A stretch of DNA of 64,000 bases, from contig JACAXG010000107.1 in NCBI GenBank assembly GCA_018881555.1, forward strand, positions 1,516,406 through 1,580,405, written 5' to 3'. The notes beneath the pieces are model-generated. The model was not told where the DNA came from. It worked only from the letters and a program-made list of their open reading frames with translations, and did no database searches. This document shows positions 12,614 through 25,400 of this stretch, piece after piece; the stretch's first letter is position 1, and each line of letters starts with the position of its first letter. Origin of the DNA: Amblyornis subalaris. Taxonomy: Eukaryota; Chordata; Aves; Passeriformes; Ptilonorhynchidae. A program made the translations under genes and the position numbers.

Positions 12614-12968
12614 TTGGAGAAGAGGTTTCAGAAAGACCTTATAGAAGACTTCCAGTATCCAAAGGGACTCCAAGAGAGCTGGTGAGGGACTTTTGACAAG
12701 GGCATGTAGTGACAGGTTAAGAGGGAATGGCTTTAAGATGAAGGATGGTAGACTTAATTTGGATATTGGGAAGAAATTCTTTACTGTTAGAGTGGCCCTG
12801 NCACAGGTTGCCCAGAGAAGCTGTGGCTGCCCCAACTCTGGAAGTGTTCAAGGCCGGGTTGAACGGAGCTTGGAGCAACCNTATCTAATGGAAGGTGTCC
12901 ATGCCCATGGCAGGAGTCAGAACTAAGGACCTTTCCGACTNAAACCACTCTAGGATTCTATAATTCTT
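12614..12968 (+). mobile_element. CR1 LINE 3' end, about 355 bp
   Basis: Read forward it has the ordered CR1 3' landmarks: a degenerate 'gagaagagg...agacctta' segment, 'gagggacttttgacaagggc', 'atgtagtgacagg', 'atattgggaagaaattcttt', 'caggttgcccagagaagctg', 'gaagtgttcaaggcc', 'gaaggtgtccatgcccatgg' and a degenerate terminal 'ctctaggattctataattct'. It is inserted in the plus orientation and 5'-truncated. It lacks reverse transcriptase sequence. Open frames on both strands here are shadows of the element. Confidence 0.93.
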
Positions 12969-15439
12969 TATACACAGGCATGTCTGCATACACACACAGA
13001 GACAAAACTGACATCAATGGACCTCCAACCATTTATGCCACTTGTGGATCTCTCCATTATATCAGGACGGAATAATGTTGTCTTACAGCACCCTCATTAA
13101 TTCCATCAGCAGCACAGAGCACAATTTTAACTCGAGAAACTACTCCCATTGATACTGAAAAAACACTGAAAAGGACACAATGGATTGACTGGATGTGCTT
13201 TTTGTTCTAATNCTGTCAAACAAAAGGCTGAAGTGAAAGAAGCAGCTGGTTGCTCAAGAAACTTGGGCAGCACTTTGGCCAGGCATGAATTATATTGAAA
13301 AAAGCCCTAGTTAACAGCGGAAAGAGCTAATGCAAACAATATTGGGAAAGGGCTAGGAAATGTTCAGAAGTAGAAGCGTTGTGAGGTGTAACTGCAAGGC
13401 TCAAAGGACGTGAAAGAACTGGTTTGACTTTCTGTCCTCCNTCTGCCAGTATGAACTCCCATGTACAATGTAGGTTGCCATTTCCAGCACAGGTTGTGTG
13501 GTTCTAACCTTCTGGCAAACATATAAAAAATCCATTANAGTGCGAGCCAAGCTCCTGTCAACAGCCCGAGGAGAAGAGTATAGCTCTGGCTGCTCTAATT
13601 TTGCATACAACCCAGATGGAAGTACAAGCACTTCTATGCTGAAGTGCCAAACAACTCTCACAAGGCTCATATTATCTTTTCTTCCTCTTGCCTCAGACAA
13701 ACTTCCCTTCTTCTGGGGACCCCGCAGCTGTGTGAGCTCCAGTGGAAGACTCTGCCTGGCAAGCCAAGTCCTGGGTATTTGCTTTCCAGCTTCTGTAACG
13801 AGGCTTCCTTTCCCTCCCAGCCCCTTCGAGGACTGTTAACNAGGAAATGCAGCTGCAAAATCTTCACAGATTCTTTAAAGCAATATTTAAAGGCAAGGTT
13901 CCTCATTTTCTTGAAGTAAGACACATTGCAAACAAGAGTACACCAAAGCAATAATGCAATAAGTGCCTAGGAGAAAAGTGAGGAAAATAATATGGGGAGG
14001 TTGTAAGAGGGGAATTGGAATATAGCAGAGTTGANAGCTTTTAAACATGAATCTGTATTTTAATTCTGATGCTTTAACCTTGCCTTTGGCATCCTTTGTT
14101 CTAAAGAACATACGGTTTGAGCTTCAAGTTCCTGTAAATCAGAGGATTAAGACACAAAAGGGGAATATAGAATGATTGGTACACCAAAATCATTAACATC
14201 AAATACAGTCATGCCTATAAATAGTGCTTCATTAAATATACTTTAAGTAATATTGGCTAATATTATCTCTTACTTCCTCATAAAGTCAAATGTTGATTTG
14301 AGAAGTGACCTCCAAGTAATGACTATATCAACTAAATCCATCTTACTTTAGTGCCAGGATATTCCTTTTTCCCCTTTCAGAATAAGAATAAATGTATTCT
14401 TCCTAATTTGACAGCATGATGACTGAGCTAGTATTAATCAGGGGGTAGAGAAAAAACAAGGAGGTAATTTAGAGGTGTAGTTTGACCAGGCAGGTGTNAG
14501 ATGAAGAGTGTTGTGTGTAACGTAGTCAATAATGGGAAGAAATATCTGATATATCAACTAATTCTATGTATTGGGCTGTATGGGCACTTTGCTTCTTGCA
14601 TTCAAAAGCAGATTCTGGAAAACTTGGCCTCTTTCAAGCGGATAACTTCCGGGTAAAAATTCCTTTGCCCTCAAATACCATGGATTTGGATGTGGGAGAG
14701 AATAGGATCTTCAATAATCTTGTGAACTCTGTGTTATTGTACAGAATGCACCTTTTCCTCCTGAAGACTTCAAGACTAAAACAGCCACCCCACCTTTCTG
14801 CTCTGGGGCACCTCTATGGCTTTTCCTGGGAAAAGAAGACTTAGCTACAAGGAACTCTTCATACCTCAGCCTAAATGGGCCTGGGATCTTTAGATATCTC
14901 TTCTTGCTCTGGTGTCAGAGAGGAGATAACTTGGGTTCTTCCTTGCAGAGAGGGCTGTAGTTCTTCCTAAAAGGACTCTGATATAATTTTTTGCACTGGA
15001 ATGCACAGTGAGCCCTCAGCTCAGTCTGCACATAAGATTTTGAAAAAAAGATGCNCTGGATTACAGCTCAGGCCATGGAGACTATTGGAATTCAAAGAAC
15101 AGCTAAGATAATTTTTCAGTGTTACACCANAGTTCTAACAGTAGTGCCAAGGGTTCACCTGGAGGCAAACTCCAGATCTCCACGCTTAATTCTTCAGAGG
15201 AGAGGAGACAGCAAAAACAGGCTGCAAACTTGAGAAATTATTAAATATTGATTTCACTAACACTACTAAGAATAGAAAGAATAAAAAATAATGAAAATAT
15301 TAAGGCATAATATACAAATATCATTCTTCCCCAATACATTCTAATCTTTCTCACTGATCACGTAAAGGACATAAACATGAGATTCTGATGTTATGATTAA
15401 GAGTTCTTATCGCCACCTCATGGGATAAAGAGAGTTCTT
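12969..15439. other. Unique DNA; contains a stop-poor block with no identified product
   Basis: Between about 13400 and 13860 both strands are relatively free of stops (plus-strand frame 113 codons from 13498, minus-strand frame 99 codons ending at 13401) and composition is richer in GC. Neither translation has a domain I recognise, and frames open on opposite strands together usually reflect composition rather than coding. Elsewhere only short frames occur. Confidence 0.45.
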
Positions 15440-15530
15440 TCTGTAGTGTAGTGGGATCCATCCCACGGAAGACAGTTCCCTAAGAAGTGTCTTCAGCNTG
15501 GTTCCAAACCTTTCAGAAACACNACAGCCC
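15440..15530 (-). mobile_element. Possible divergent ERVL LTR fragment
   Basis: The words 'gggatccatcccacggaag', 'acagttccctaagaagtgtc' and 'ttcagcntggttcc' resemble the repeated 'gtgggtcc..tcccacggg..cagtcctt' units inside long avian ERVL LTRs read antisense. No LTR termini or target duplication were found. It could also be unrelated GC-rich sequence. Confidence 0.3.
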
Positions 15531-16145
15531 GCCCAGGTTTTTGCNGTGGTGTATCTTCTCTCCCACAATACACTCTGCAGTTTGTGGGTCACAGGAAAAG
15601 TCAAATGGGGTTAAATATTTTAAGAGTAAGTTATTCCAGCCTAAAGGCACCAAAGGCAACAGGCTTCTGCTTTACTCATAACCTCCAAAGGNTGCGAGCT
15701 TCATCTGCACACAACATAAAAATGTTCTTATTTCAGGCTGTTGAAATTCTCGCTCCCTCATGGCTGAATCTGTGATTTAAAAAGATATTTAGTTTGGTAT
15801 TATTTCAGACCACACAGCACAGCTCACAGAAAAAGATGTATCTAGATGCTTGTAAAGATGGCTTCTCTGGCACTTCCTGCGACTCCTTGTCTTTCTCTTC
15901 CGTTTGGGATACTGGTCTCCATATTTAGTCTTTCACGTGACTGCTTTCCTTTCTCTCTAGCTTAGAGAAGAGGTTAATGTTTGCAGAAAATGCCCACAAA
16001 AGTATTTATAACAATTTATATGCCCCCAGCTAAGATAGTGCAGCTGTACGATTTGCTTCCCCGGGCCCCCCAAGGCTCTTTCTCCCCGTATGCTCTGCAC
16101 TGGCAGCTGTCCAAATTTTAGTAAGTCTTTTGGCTGCTACATAGA
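15531..16145. other. Unique DNA, no gene recognised
   Basis: Short frames only. Composition becomes GC-richer toward the right edge (from about 16060). Confidence 0.45.
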
Positions 16146-16605
16146 TCCTCTGCCTTATCTTAAAAGCAAGGTCACCCTTCGATCTCACCAACTCGGCTCT
16201 CTCTGCGTAGCTCGGCTCTGCTTAGCTTCTCTCGGCTTTTCTCGGCTTTCCCGGCTCGGCCTAGCTCAGCTGNTTCTCNGTTNGGCCTTGGTCCAGATGG
16301 CATCAGACCAGCTCCTCTCAGGTCCAGAATGGCACAGGACCGGTGGAGGTGAGGCCGACTGCCCACACCGGCCCCTCGGGCCATGGGCCCCTGGCCCGCG
16401 GCTGGAGGGGAAAGCCTCTCCTGCTCGTGGTCAGCAGGCAGCAAGGGAGCAAGAGAGGAAGTGAGAGCCAGTCTGGGTCACTTCNTAGGGTTTTTTTAAC
16501 ATTCCGTTCACAGAGACNTCACAGGAACACTAAGTGGCTCGTAGAATTGTCCTTTACCTNTTTTTAACCAATCAGATTTGTCTCACACNGNGTCAAACTG
16601 TGACA
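16146..16605. mobile_element. GC-rich, CpG-rich segment with an LTR-like end (uncertain)
   Basis: This block stands out from its AT-rich surroundings. The left part (16192-16271) has four exact CTCGGCT heptamers plus a CTCGGCC and a CTCAGCT variant. The middle is very GC-rich with many CpGs. The right boundary 'gtcaaactgtgaca' at 16605 resembles the CAAACCGTGACA-type end of avian ERV LTRs such as the one at 51902. The left boundary is not determined. Alternatives are a CpG-island fragment or a GC-rich satellite piece. A cluster of N bases (see findings) fits a multi-copy, collapsed repeat. Confidence 0.38.
16192..16271 (+). repeat. Degenerate CTCGGCT heptamer repeat
   Basis: Exact heptamers lie at 16192, 16211, 16231 and 16241, with variants at 16255 and 16265. 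Spacing is irregular, so it is not a clean microsatellite. It forms the left part of the GC-rich block. Confidence 0.75.
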
Positions 16606-19423
16606 AGCAGCAACCTTAAACATAAAATCAATAGCCTGTCCTGCCATAAATTTCATCCATTCTCCTAAACANGTTNCATAGAGTGTCTATATCTAGTGGT
16701 ACATCTTAAACTAGGAATAAAAGAACACATCCTTTTGGTTGGTTTGTTGTTTTGTTTGTTTTTTTTTTTCNCAGAAGGTAGTAAGGATAAATTCATGACA
16801 ACTGCAAAGACATTATCAAAATTGGCCACTATATCAAAGATATCTGTGCTTGTGTGGATAAAAGGGCAGCTTGCTTTGATAATTGTTAGTTGCACTGAGT
16901 TGCATTGATGCTCTCTTAGGCATATGAAGGATATAATTTTATATCGTTCAAGTTAGACTGAGATACCCTGAAGAGTGGCTGATTTGAAATGTGATACATA
17001 AATCTAAATAATGCTTCCTTAATGACACATGTCGTTTTTACAGTTAAATTATTTAGTTAACAGAAAAAAAAAAATAAAGAATGGCAGGGAATTTTCTGCT
17101 TCATTCCACCCTGGCTGCAATAATTAAGACTCTGTTATTATCACCTATCCCTAGCAGATGTAGCATCGTTTTCAAAGCCACTAGATGTGTATAGTGGGGG
17201 TGTTAAATCACAATCAATGTGCCTGGGAGTGGGAAATTCTTTCCCATTGTTATGCATCCTTTTGTCAAAAGTAAACATTTTTAAAAAGAATTTAGTGTTA
17301 ATTTGATAATTTAGAATTTATACTGACAATCATATGGATTTCTATATGAAGCTACTTTTTTCTTATAAACAGATTTTAATATTTTAATCTGAATTTATAT
17401 TTGGAAGTTTCTTATTTGATTCCTACATCTGGTGATTGCTCTGAGAGGGGTCGCTTCAGCACGGCCCAACATTTATGAAGAGCCTTCCTGAGAAACCTCA
17501 ATTTTTCCATTCTGTGCAAGCTGCCTGGCTACCATGACTTATTGCTAACTGAGGACAGGGTTCATGAGTAGCTGCTGGGGTGACCTGAAGGAATAAACCT
17601 CAAACCTCCAAAAGAAATAAAGTCTTTTACTGCCTGATTGATGGATGATAATAATCACACACACTCATGCAGCACTATTATTTCAGCTGTTATTATTTCA
17701 CCATGTAAGATAGGGCTGAAATTTCTGGCAGGAATAAAAAAAAAATAGTTTTTTATAAANAACATCTAGGAAAAAGTATCGCCCAAAAGATAAAAAATAT
17801 CATAGAATAAGAGTAACCAACATGTACCATGTTCCTGATCCCAGCAATCATTAAATCATTGGATTCAATTAGATAAATTTCAAAGAAAATCTATGGCCAT
17901 GACAAGAAGGCTAAAGTCCCACAGAAAAGAGGGAAAGACTGATTAAAAAGGGTCTAAAAGAAGAGCAGGAGCTGAGTACTTCATAAAAGTAAAAAGATGG
18001 GAAGATATTAAAAAGTTAAAGCAAAAAACTTGTTCTTCTTGACCANGGCAGTCAGGACATGTGCAATGGATGTTTAATTGCAACAACAAAGATTTAAATA
18101 AAGAAAATTTAATGTTAAGAAAAGCTTTTTGCAATAAGGGAGGTGAACATGAAATGCTTTTTCTCAGTTGCTTACAGAGTCTTCACCCACCTCTGTAAGA
18201 GGTTATTAAAACAGACCAGGAAAGGAACTGTGAGACATGATATAAATATGGTTCATTTCATCTCAGGAAAATGAACTTTCTACAAAGCTTCTTGAGATCC
18301 TTTCCAGACTGAAGAATCTATGGCTGAGTAAGAAAAATGAAATTAAGAAAACTGCACTTCTTTCAGTATTCAGTGCCATTTCCAATAGCTGACATTTGCT
18401 ACCCTTATCACAGTCTCTGTCAAAAAAACAAGCAAAAATTCAAAGAACATGTTCAGTCTTTCACCTGCTGTGCTTTATATAAGATAGCACCAAAGTACCT
18501 CAGCAGCCAAAAAATGATGAACTGTTTGAGGGCGAAACAGCCATTAAAGCATAGGGAGAAGGAACTCATGGAGAATACAGCTCACCGAGCTGTTAGACAC
18601 GTTATCTGTGACTGAAGGTTCACAGAGCAGATAATCAGTGAGCACAGACTCTAATCTGGAACAAACCCTTTGTTTCACATTAGTCCTGATACAAACTCAT
18701 ATTACAGATAAGTGCTGTCTTCTCAAAGACCATACATAATCACAATTTTCCCAGTTTCTGCCATGGCTTGTTTTGTGCATCAAAGTCATCTTTGTTTTAC
18801 TTTCTATTCACCAAGGCTTGGTGCAAGAAATGTCACAGGCTATCTTGCTGCATGCNGATCAGAAAGTAAGTCATGTCCCAAATGCTTGCTTTTGTCTGCA
18901 GGGATCTGTGACTTGCTTTTCTTCAGGACAGCCAAGCAGTGAGTTCACTGCAATCTGATTTCTGAGCAATAATGAATCAATGTTCCTAAACATGCCAGAT
19001 ATCTCCTGGTTCTCTCTCCCATGTTGGTCACAAACCGCCAGTGTCATTTGCCATTTCTTTTCTTTTCTTTTCAGTTCCTTCATAGCTGTCATGAACTCTG
19101 CTGGAAGCTTTGAATCACTCCCAGCTGCTGTTCAGTGGTTGAACGAGTAGACAAATGCTTTTTGTGAAGCACTGCAAGAGACTTGTGGATAGTTTGAGGC
19201 AATANACTGCTCTCAGAGATGATAACTTCTTAAATACCAACATATAGCTAAATTTTCAGCTTTGCTTCAGGTGGCCAGCATAAACTTCTTGTTTTTCAAA
19301 TTACTTTAAATTTCTTTTAATTTCCAAAATGAAGTAAAATTTCTAATTTAGAAAGGTTATGAGTCACTGAAAATGTCCAAAAGTCCCATCTAATCTGTGG
19401 ACATGAGAGAAGGAGACGAGCAA
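16606..19423. other. Unique AT-rich DNA, no gene recognised
   Basis: About 2.8 kb. A T run with embedded GTTT units lies at about 16741-16770 and A runs occur near 17063. The 17260-17420 stretch is strongly AT-rich with ATTTTAATATTTTAAT-type words. A pyrimidine (TTTTC)n stretch occurs at 19053-19073. No exon-like frame was recognised. Confidence 0.5.
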
Positions 19424-19582
19424 AGATTCCCCAGGGAAGTGGTGGAGTCATCATCCCTGGAAGTGTTTAAGAAATGGGTAGATATGGCACTTCATGGTAT
19501 GGTTTAGTGGGCATGGTGGTATTTGGTGAAAGGTTGAACTTGATGATCTGGGAGCTCCCATCCAACCTTAATAATTCTATGT
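19424..19582 (+). mobile_element. CR1 LINE 3' end, alternative subfamily
   Basis: This copy belongs to a different CR1 3' end type from those at 12614 or 32418. It has 'ccccagggaagtggtggagt', 'catccctggaagtgtttaag', 'gcacttcatggtatggttta', 'gtgggcatggtggtatttgg', 'tgaacttgatgatctgggag' and 'ccaaccttaataattctatg'. The 'tggtttagtgggcatggtgg' segment marks the subfamily. Plus orientation, 5'-truncated. Confidence 0.9.
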
Positions 19583-19754
19583 TTTTTTTATTCTATAAAG
19601 TGACTATATCATCACAATGGAACATATTATATTTTGCCTGGATAAGATACACCAGGTTTGGGCATGGATCCCACATTGGCCATGTCTGCATGGAACCCAC
19701 GTCAGTGAAGTAAATCCTCATTTAGACTTTAATTCAGCAGCTCTGTGTCTGACT
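19583..19754. other. Spacer between CR1 and an LTR tail
   Basis: Short unique sequence; the overlapping open frames (79 and 100 codons) run into the flanking repeats. Confidence 0.4.
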
Positions 19755-19915
19755 TGGCCAGCGGTCCTCCTCTCCCCTGAGGAGGAAGGAGCTGAAGAGA
19801 TAACCTGTGCTGAACTGACCCCAGTCCCCATTCCCTGTCCCCCTGTGCTGCTGGGGGAAAGTGACAGAGAGGCTTTGGGGGGCACCTGGTGTCCAGCCAG
19901 GGTCAAGCCACCACA
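19755..19915 (+). mobile_element. Avian ERVL-type LTR 3' fragment
   Basis: The right end has 'gacagagaggctttgggggg', 'cacctggtgtccagccaggg' and terminal 'tcaagccaccaca', which is the 3' end of the same LTR type found in reverse at 59657. Upstream, 'ctgaactgaccccagtcccc' and 'attccctgtccccctgtgct' match a more internal part of that element, so an internal piece lies directly next to the tail and the copy appears internally deleted. The left boundary is approximate. Confidence 0.65.
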
Positions 19916-22164
19916 GTAACAAGACTTTGGTCTTGTCCGGAATTTCAGCCTGCAAAAAATACTCAGGATGATGTCCCACAGGATAACAAGAGATCAATTC
20001 TCAAATCAAGATGGTGCTCGGTTCCTGTTTTAAAGCAAAAAAAACCCCATCAGGCCTTGTAATCTACACCTAACTTGGAGAACAGAACTTCAAAACTGCA
20101 AAACTGCTATTCTTGTTTGCACTCATCTGACTTTTTTCAGATCTTACTAAATGGCTCCTCAATTACTTCCTGCAGCAGCAGGCTCCTTCCTGCATGTGTA
20201 AATACACGCACCCATTTAAAGTTTGTTCCTTTTAATTTCATCTGTGGTGGAGGTGGAGAGAGCTGTGTCTCCCGAAACAGCTCATAAGTTAGGAAGGGGT
20301 TTTTTTTTTAAAAAAACCTGAAATTTTATTTTTTTTTTGTGTGTAATCATTTTTACTGTCATAACTACAAAGAGAATTTGTGAGTGAAGCCTGTTGTGAT
20401 ATCACCTTCTGAAGGCAGACAGACTCCATTTACAGCAGGGAAAAGGTTGCGTTTGACATTTTCTCTTTTCAGGGCGGCTCTGTACAAAAGCTGGTACAAT
20501 TATCTGAGTTCAAAACTAATAGCAGCAAAACCTGACATACACCACATTCATTTTTGGAGGTGGGAGCATGACTGGCAGGAAAATAGCTGATGTTGCTGAC
20601 CTCTGGGTTTTCATCATTAACCTCGAGAACGTAAGAGCTGTTAAAAGGGAATAAAGGAGTGCTGTCACTGTTCAACAGTTTGCATGTCTACGTGCTCTAA
20701 AAAAAGTCCTGCTCTTGACACTNAAATCCACTTTCTCATCCTACACCCACACCAGATTTTCTTACTGAGATGCAGCACTAGTCCTCCACCCACTGACCAA
20801 CCGACTTCTCACTTTTTTGACATTCCTGAGACCAAGTTAATTTAGCTGATGGAGTTTTTCNGTACAGAGGGTTCAATCCAAAGTTCATGAAGTCGATGAA
20901 AGTCCTTCTACTTATTTTACCGGTTGTATCAGGTTAGCAAAGAACAAATGCTCCTACTTCAAGTTCATGTTATTCCTCATTAAAAGGAAGAAGAACCAAG
21001 CAAAAATAAATTGGCAGTGACCTAAAAGAGAGGGCAATTTGGAGAGAGCTCACCTGATGGGATTGCATCAGCTTTCTCCTAAAATGAAATGAAATGAAAA
21101 TTATATTCTTGCGATGCCAATAGCAGTCAGACATGTGGAAGACACATGTGACAGCCTGGTTTGACACTTCTCAGCAGGGTGGGAAATACTGAATTGGACC
21201 ATCTCAAGGCTCAGGACAGAGCTAACACACAAGAAGTGGAGAAACTGAAGAAAGTGGTATAACTATGAAATAAAAAACTGAGATACAGATTTTTCTGTTC
21301 CTCCTGTCACCAGAGCACGAGAAGGCTGGAAACAGCATTTCCTGGTACATTTTCAACCCACTCACCACAAAAACAATTATCATCCTGTATTTGCTGAATG
21401 GCCTCCTCCAGTACCATCAGTCACAGCATCTAACCTGATTTTCCTACACTCTTGCAAGGAAAGAGAAGAGTCAAGGAAGATTTGGTGCTTCCTCAGCAAC
21501 TCTGTTNCTTATCCCTAGAGCTGCCCATGGTACCTGCTATATAAAATTACAGCAGTTTCAGGGAGGTGTGATACCAACTGGTTTTGATTTCTGCAAGGAA
21601 ACTGTTTTAGTGCTGTCAAACACACAGAGGTCACATAGATGTCTCTAAAACTGCACATAAATTCTGGGGAATGTCANCCGAGACAAGAGAGGATTTTGAA
21701 TTAACCCACTGAGATCATAAACCCNGGATGAGAAAAAATACAGTTTTCTAAAAAAAAAAAAGTGTTCACCTTTGTATATTAAGAACATGTCTTAATTTTC
21801 AAAATGGAGCGAGGGAAAGCTTATTCATTTATTTGAAAGAAATTTCTCAAGGAAAGATGTGGCTGGTGTGTCAAAATGAATGNCTTTTACAGATAATCAT
21901 AATTTTTCTTTTAACATTCAAATGTGTNCATCTCAAAAAATATCCCGGTACAAATTTGTATGCCTAAATACAGCTCTGATCTCTCTCTGCCTACACCACC
22001 TGCCATTTCAGATTTTTGGAATGGAGCAAGAAAGAAAACATGAAGAGAAGCTTCAGGTCGATCTTCGCTATTATATTTTTTAATACTGACTTCTTTCCTG
22101 TTACCCTTCCACCCAACTTAATCCACTGTGTTCTGTAAATTCTCTTTCACAGAAGCCCTCCTCC
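19916..22164. other. Unique DNA, no gene recognised
   Basis: About 2.2 kb with a T-run/A-run self-complementary patch near 20299-20318, three and a half AAATG units at 21081-21100 and an A run near 21750. No recognisable coding sequence. Confidence 0.5.
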
Positions 22165-22410
22165 CCACCACCTATGCTTCTCATCTTTTCTGCTGTCCTT
22201 CTCAGGACTTTTTTATTTATTTCTGTTAGTTTTTAAAACAANGTGATCAAACTCAAATGTGGTACTCATGGTGAGTGAATGCAAGTTGTTCCTATAACAG
22301 CCTTAATATTTGGTAAGGGATTCTTCACTCAATTTTAATTTATCTTTCAGTCTCACTTTTTTTAAACCACTGCTAAATATTGAGGCTGTGTCCTTCACCA
22401 AATGTCCTTG
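22165..22410 (-). mobile_element. Ancient CR1 fragment (degenerate)
   Basis: Words such as 'atcttttctgctgtccttct', 'gtgatcaaactcaaatgtgg' and 'taaaccactgctaaatattg' follow the order of an old amniote CR1 read antisense: the 'ctgctgctcttctctggac', 'gtgaccaaaactgcacac' and 'gactgccgctgcacattgag' region. Identity is low and ends are approximate. It is much older than the young CR1 copies here. Confidence 0.45.
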
Positions 22411-25400
22411 CAGTCTTTCTTTTCTCTAAGACACTTGGTTTTCTCATATTTCAGCACCACATTTTTTTGTCAGAACCCCCTGATTCACTAACAACAAAAA
22501 TATTTAGGGAAAACATGTTCGTTTTGATAAGAACTAAACTCAAAAGCATAAAAAGAGTGCCTTCCTTCCCAGCTCTAGAATGACCAAAAATTTCAAAAGG
22601 AATCTGCTTGGACTATGGTAAATTGAGGTAAAGTCCTGACTCTGCCTAAAATGAAATGTGAGACTTGTATCACTGACACAAACCTGTTATTAACTCCTCA
22701 GTCACCAAACTGTGTGGATGCCTCTACATTTTGATAAAGAAAGCTTCCCAAACTCTTNTTTAAGTCCAATGCAGGTCCTAAAAGCAGTAGACTTTCAGAT
22801 ATTCATGAAGCAAGAAAACTACCTATCTGATAGCTAACATTAATAAAACTTTGCCACAATTTCTGGGGATTGGATCTCCATGAAATCCTTCTGAACAAAT
22901 GGAAGGATAAATTATAACAAAGCTATATTACGATTTCTTTTCACTATACTNTGTGAGCAGGCTGAACAGATGCCACCAATCCTACCCGGTTTCATGTTAA
23001 TCTCCTCTCCAGTGAACTGTATTTTCACATGTAGCCACAGGTGTTTAAAACATTCTCCTTTTACAAGGAAAACAAACAAAGTAAAAAAAAATAATAATAC
23101 TTTTTCATTTCTTTCAGAGCTGCTGGAACTCTCCAAAANGTTTTCTTTTTGAAAAACACATCTTCTCGCCTTCTAAGAGCACTGTACTTGACTAACAGGG
23201 CTACTTCTTGAAACAAAATGTAAAGTGTTTGGGAATCATTTTGAGCCTGATAAGCCCACATGAGAACACTGTGCCTGGCACACCTGACCTGCCATGAATC
23301 ACACAAGTTAGGAGGCAGCTTCTTCTTTTAACAGAATAGGTGACTCTATTGACTGTGTAACATCATTTATGAACAATCCTGCATTTTCTTTTATTTCAGC
23401 TATGAGATGTACCCAGGTGATTATATGATAAGCTTTATATCAATGGAAGTGGATAATGCTCTTCATTTGGCTTTTGGGTTTTTTTTTGTTTGTTGGTTTG
23501 GTTTTTTGAACTAAGTTTGGAGAGGAAATTATAGTGAACAAAGAGANTGAAAGCCCTCTGTTAGAAATGACCAGGATTTAAGTCTTTGGACAGCACAGTG
23601 TCTCACTTCCATCTATGCCATGGGNTGGCACAGGAATACTCTCACTTGTGCCACCTTTGTGGTCTACATGTGCGTTCATCTCTGGCATTGGCAGATAAGA
23701 GNTGGAGGGGTGAGATTAAAGACCATCCCTATTTTCTGTCTTTCCATGAATTTTATGCTGCATCACATAAAATATTTGGTAGTGTACTGCAGTACTTCCA
23801 TCTCTCTGTTGGCCATTCAGAACAACAGCCCCCTTGAAGACACTGCTAAGCTCTTCCTCAGCCACTTACCCAATTGCTTTTCTTAATGCCTATATTACTT
23901 AACCAAATATAACTAAAATTAACAAATGAACCCACACAAAACCTGAGATGTATGAACAGATTTCTGTTTTGCTTTATCAAATTAGTCTCTTTATCCACTG
24001 GAAGCTAAGAAGGAAAATTGTGGGACGGGTTATTGTAAGTGTGTTGTGAGTCAGTGTGGCTTCATTGACTCACGTGCTGAGAAGTGACTACACAAGCTCC
24101 TATAATAAAAATCTACACATCACTTGTACATTCACATAGTTCTCTCTGCTTGCACTCAGGGAGGGGAATATTGGCATGTGAAGCTCTGCACATTAGCAAA
24201 CACTAATGAAGTGAAATATTGTCATTCACTTGGTTAAGCACAGGATGGAACAAAGTCAAGGGCTTTATGAAGTTTTTGGAGTTCAGATGCTCAGCTGGAA
24301 TAAATCAATATTGCTGTAATTAACTCTGTTCAATGTCATAATCTGCAAATCAGGTTCACTGTCAGGCTTTTTTTCCCCAACTATATCGAAACAAATTGCT
24401 CTTTACTCTGATTTAACCCTGACCAATTTATTGATAATTATGAAATTTTAAATCCTGATAAGAAAATAAGTTTAAAGATCACACCTAGGTCCTTCATATT
24501 TTTGAGAACTGAAGGGTAGTGATTGTATGGCTCCTGATTTCATCTCCATTTCATCCTGGTTCCCCTTAGATGAATAAGTTACTCTGCTTTATGTATACAT
24601 AAATGTCCTTTAGGGCTCTATTTATTTCATTCTCTAGCCATATAGAAAATAATGAGGTCCCCAANGAAAGCCTTAAGGGTCTCCTAAATAATCAGGGAGG
24701 AACAACTGGCTGTCTTATGAGCCCTTGTGAAAATAGCAATTTGTTCATTAATCATGGAAGTAAAGCCTCATCACTGGAGAATTAAGTTATCCTTACTCCA
24801 TGGATAACAAAAACACCTTCAACATGACTGAAACATTCATCATGCTAAGCCTGTAAATTCCATGCAATGGCACTGCATTAACCCTTTCCCTTTCTATTTT
24901 ATGAAGTTCTTTCTTGGCACAGTAATTATGACTGATCTAATGCCTTCTTTCCAGCCCATAAAAAAGAGAGGGGAATGAAAGTAATGACCTTGGAAATTGT
25001 GCTTAATCCATTTCTACTAACTTGCTCAGTGTACCTCTTTCTAAAGGGGTTTTGAGCATTAAAGTTTCCTCTCATTATTAACAACAGCTGAAATGACTTT
25101 ACAACACCGAAAGTTATGTAAAACATAATGATTTGTGAGATGGAGCCAAACACTGGTACTTATTTAAGAACATACAGGTTGTTGGAAATTCTGCCCACAG
25201 TTAGAAAAAGAGCTATTAATGGCCTCAGTTATCAGTTTCTCCTCACCAGCTCCCAGCTAAACATCCATCTTTTGCAGGATATGATTGTTGTTAGGTTTGA
25301 TCCTTTAACAAGCTCACCAGCTGGTTCCGTGGGCCCACCTACGAAGGAGGGTGGGCAGCTGAGATTCCATTTACTTGGATTTAGGCTGCTGAAGAGTCAT

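Noticed and set aside
16090..16464. Opposing 124- and 90-codon frames over the GC-rich block, considered as an exon under a CpG island
   Set aside because: Repeated CTCGGCT units and composition explain the open frames on both strands; several N codons and no recognised domain.
18290..18322. Possible CR1 terminus ('gagatcctttccagactgaa' then 'gaatctatgg')
   Set aside because: Only about 30 bases with mismatches and no supporting upstream CR1 sequence; chance similarity cannot be excluded.
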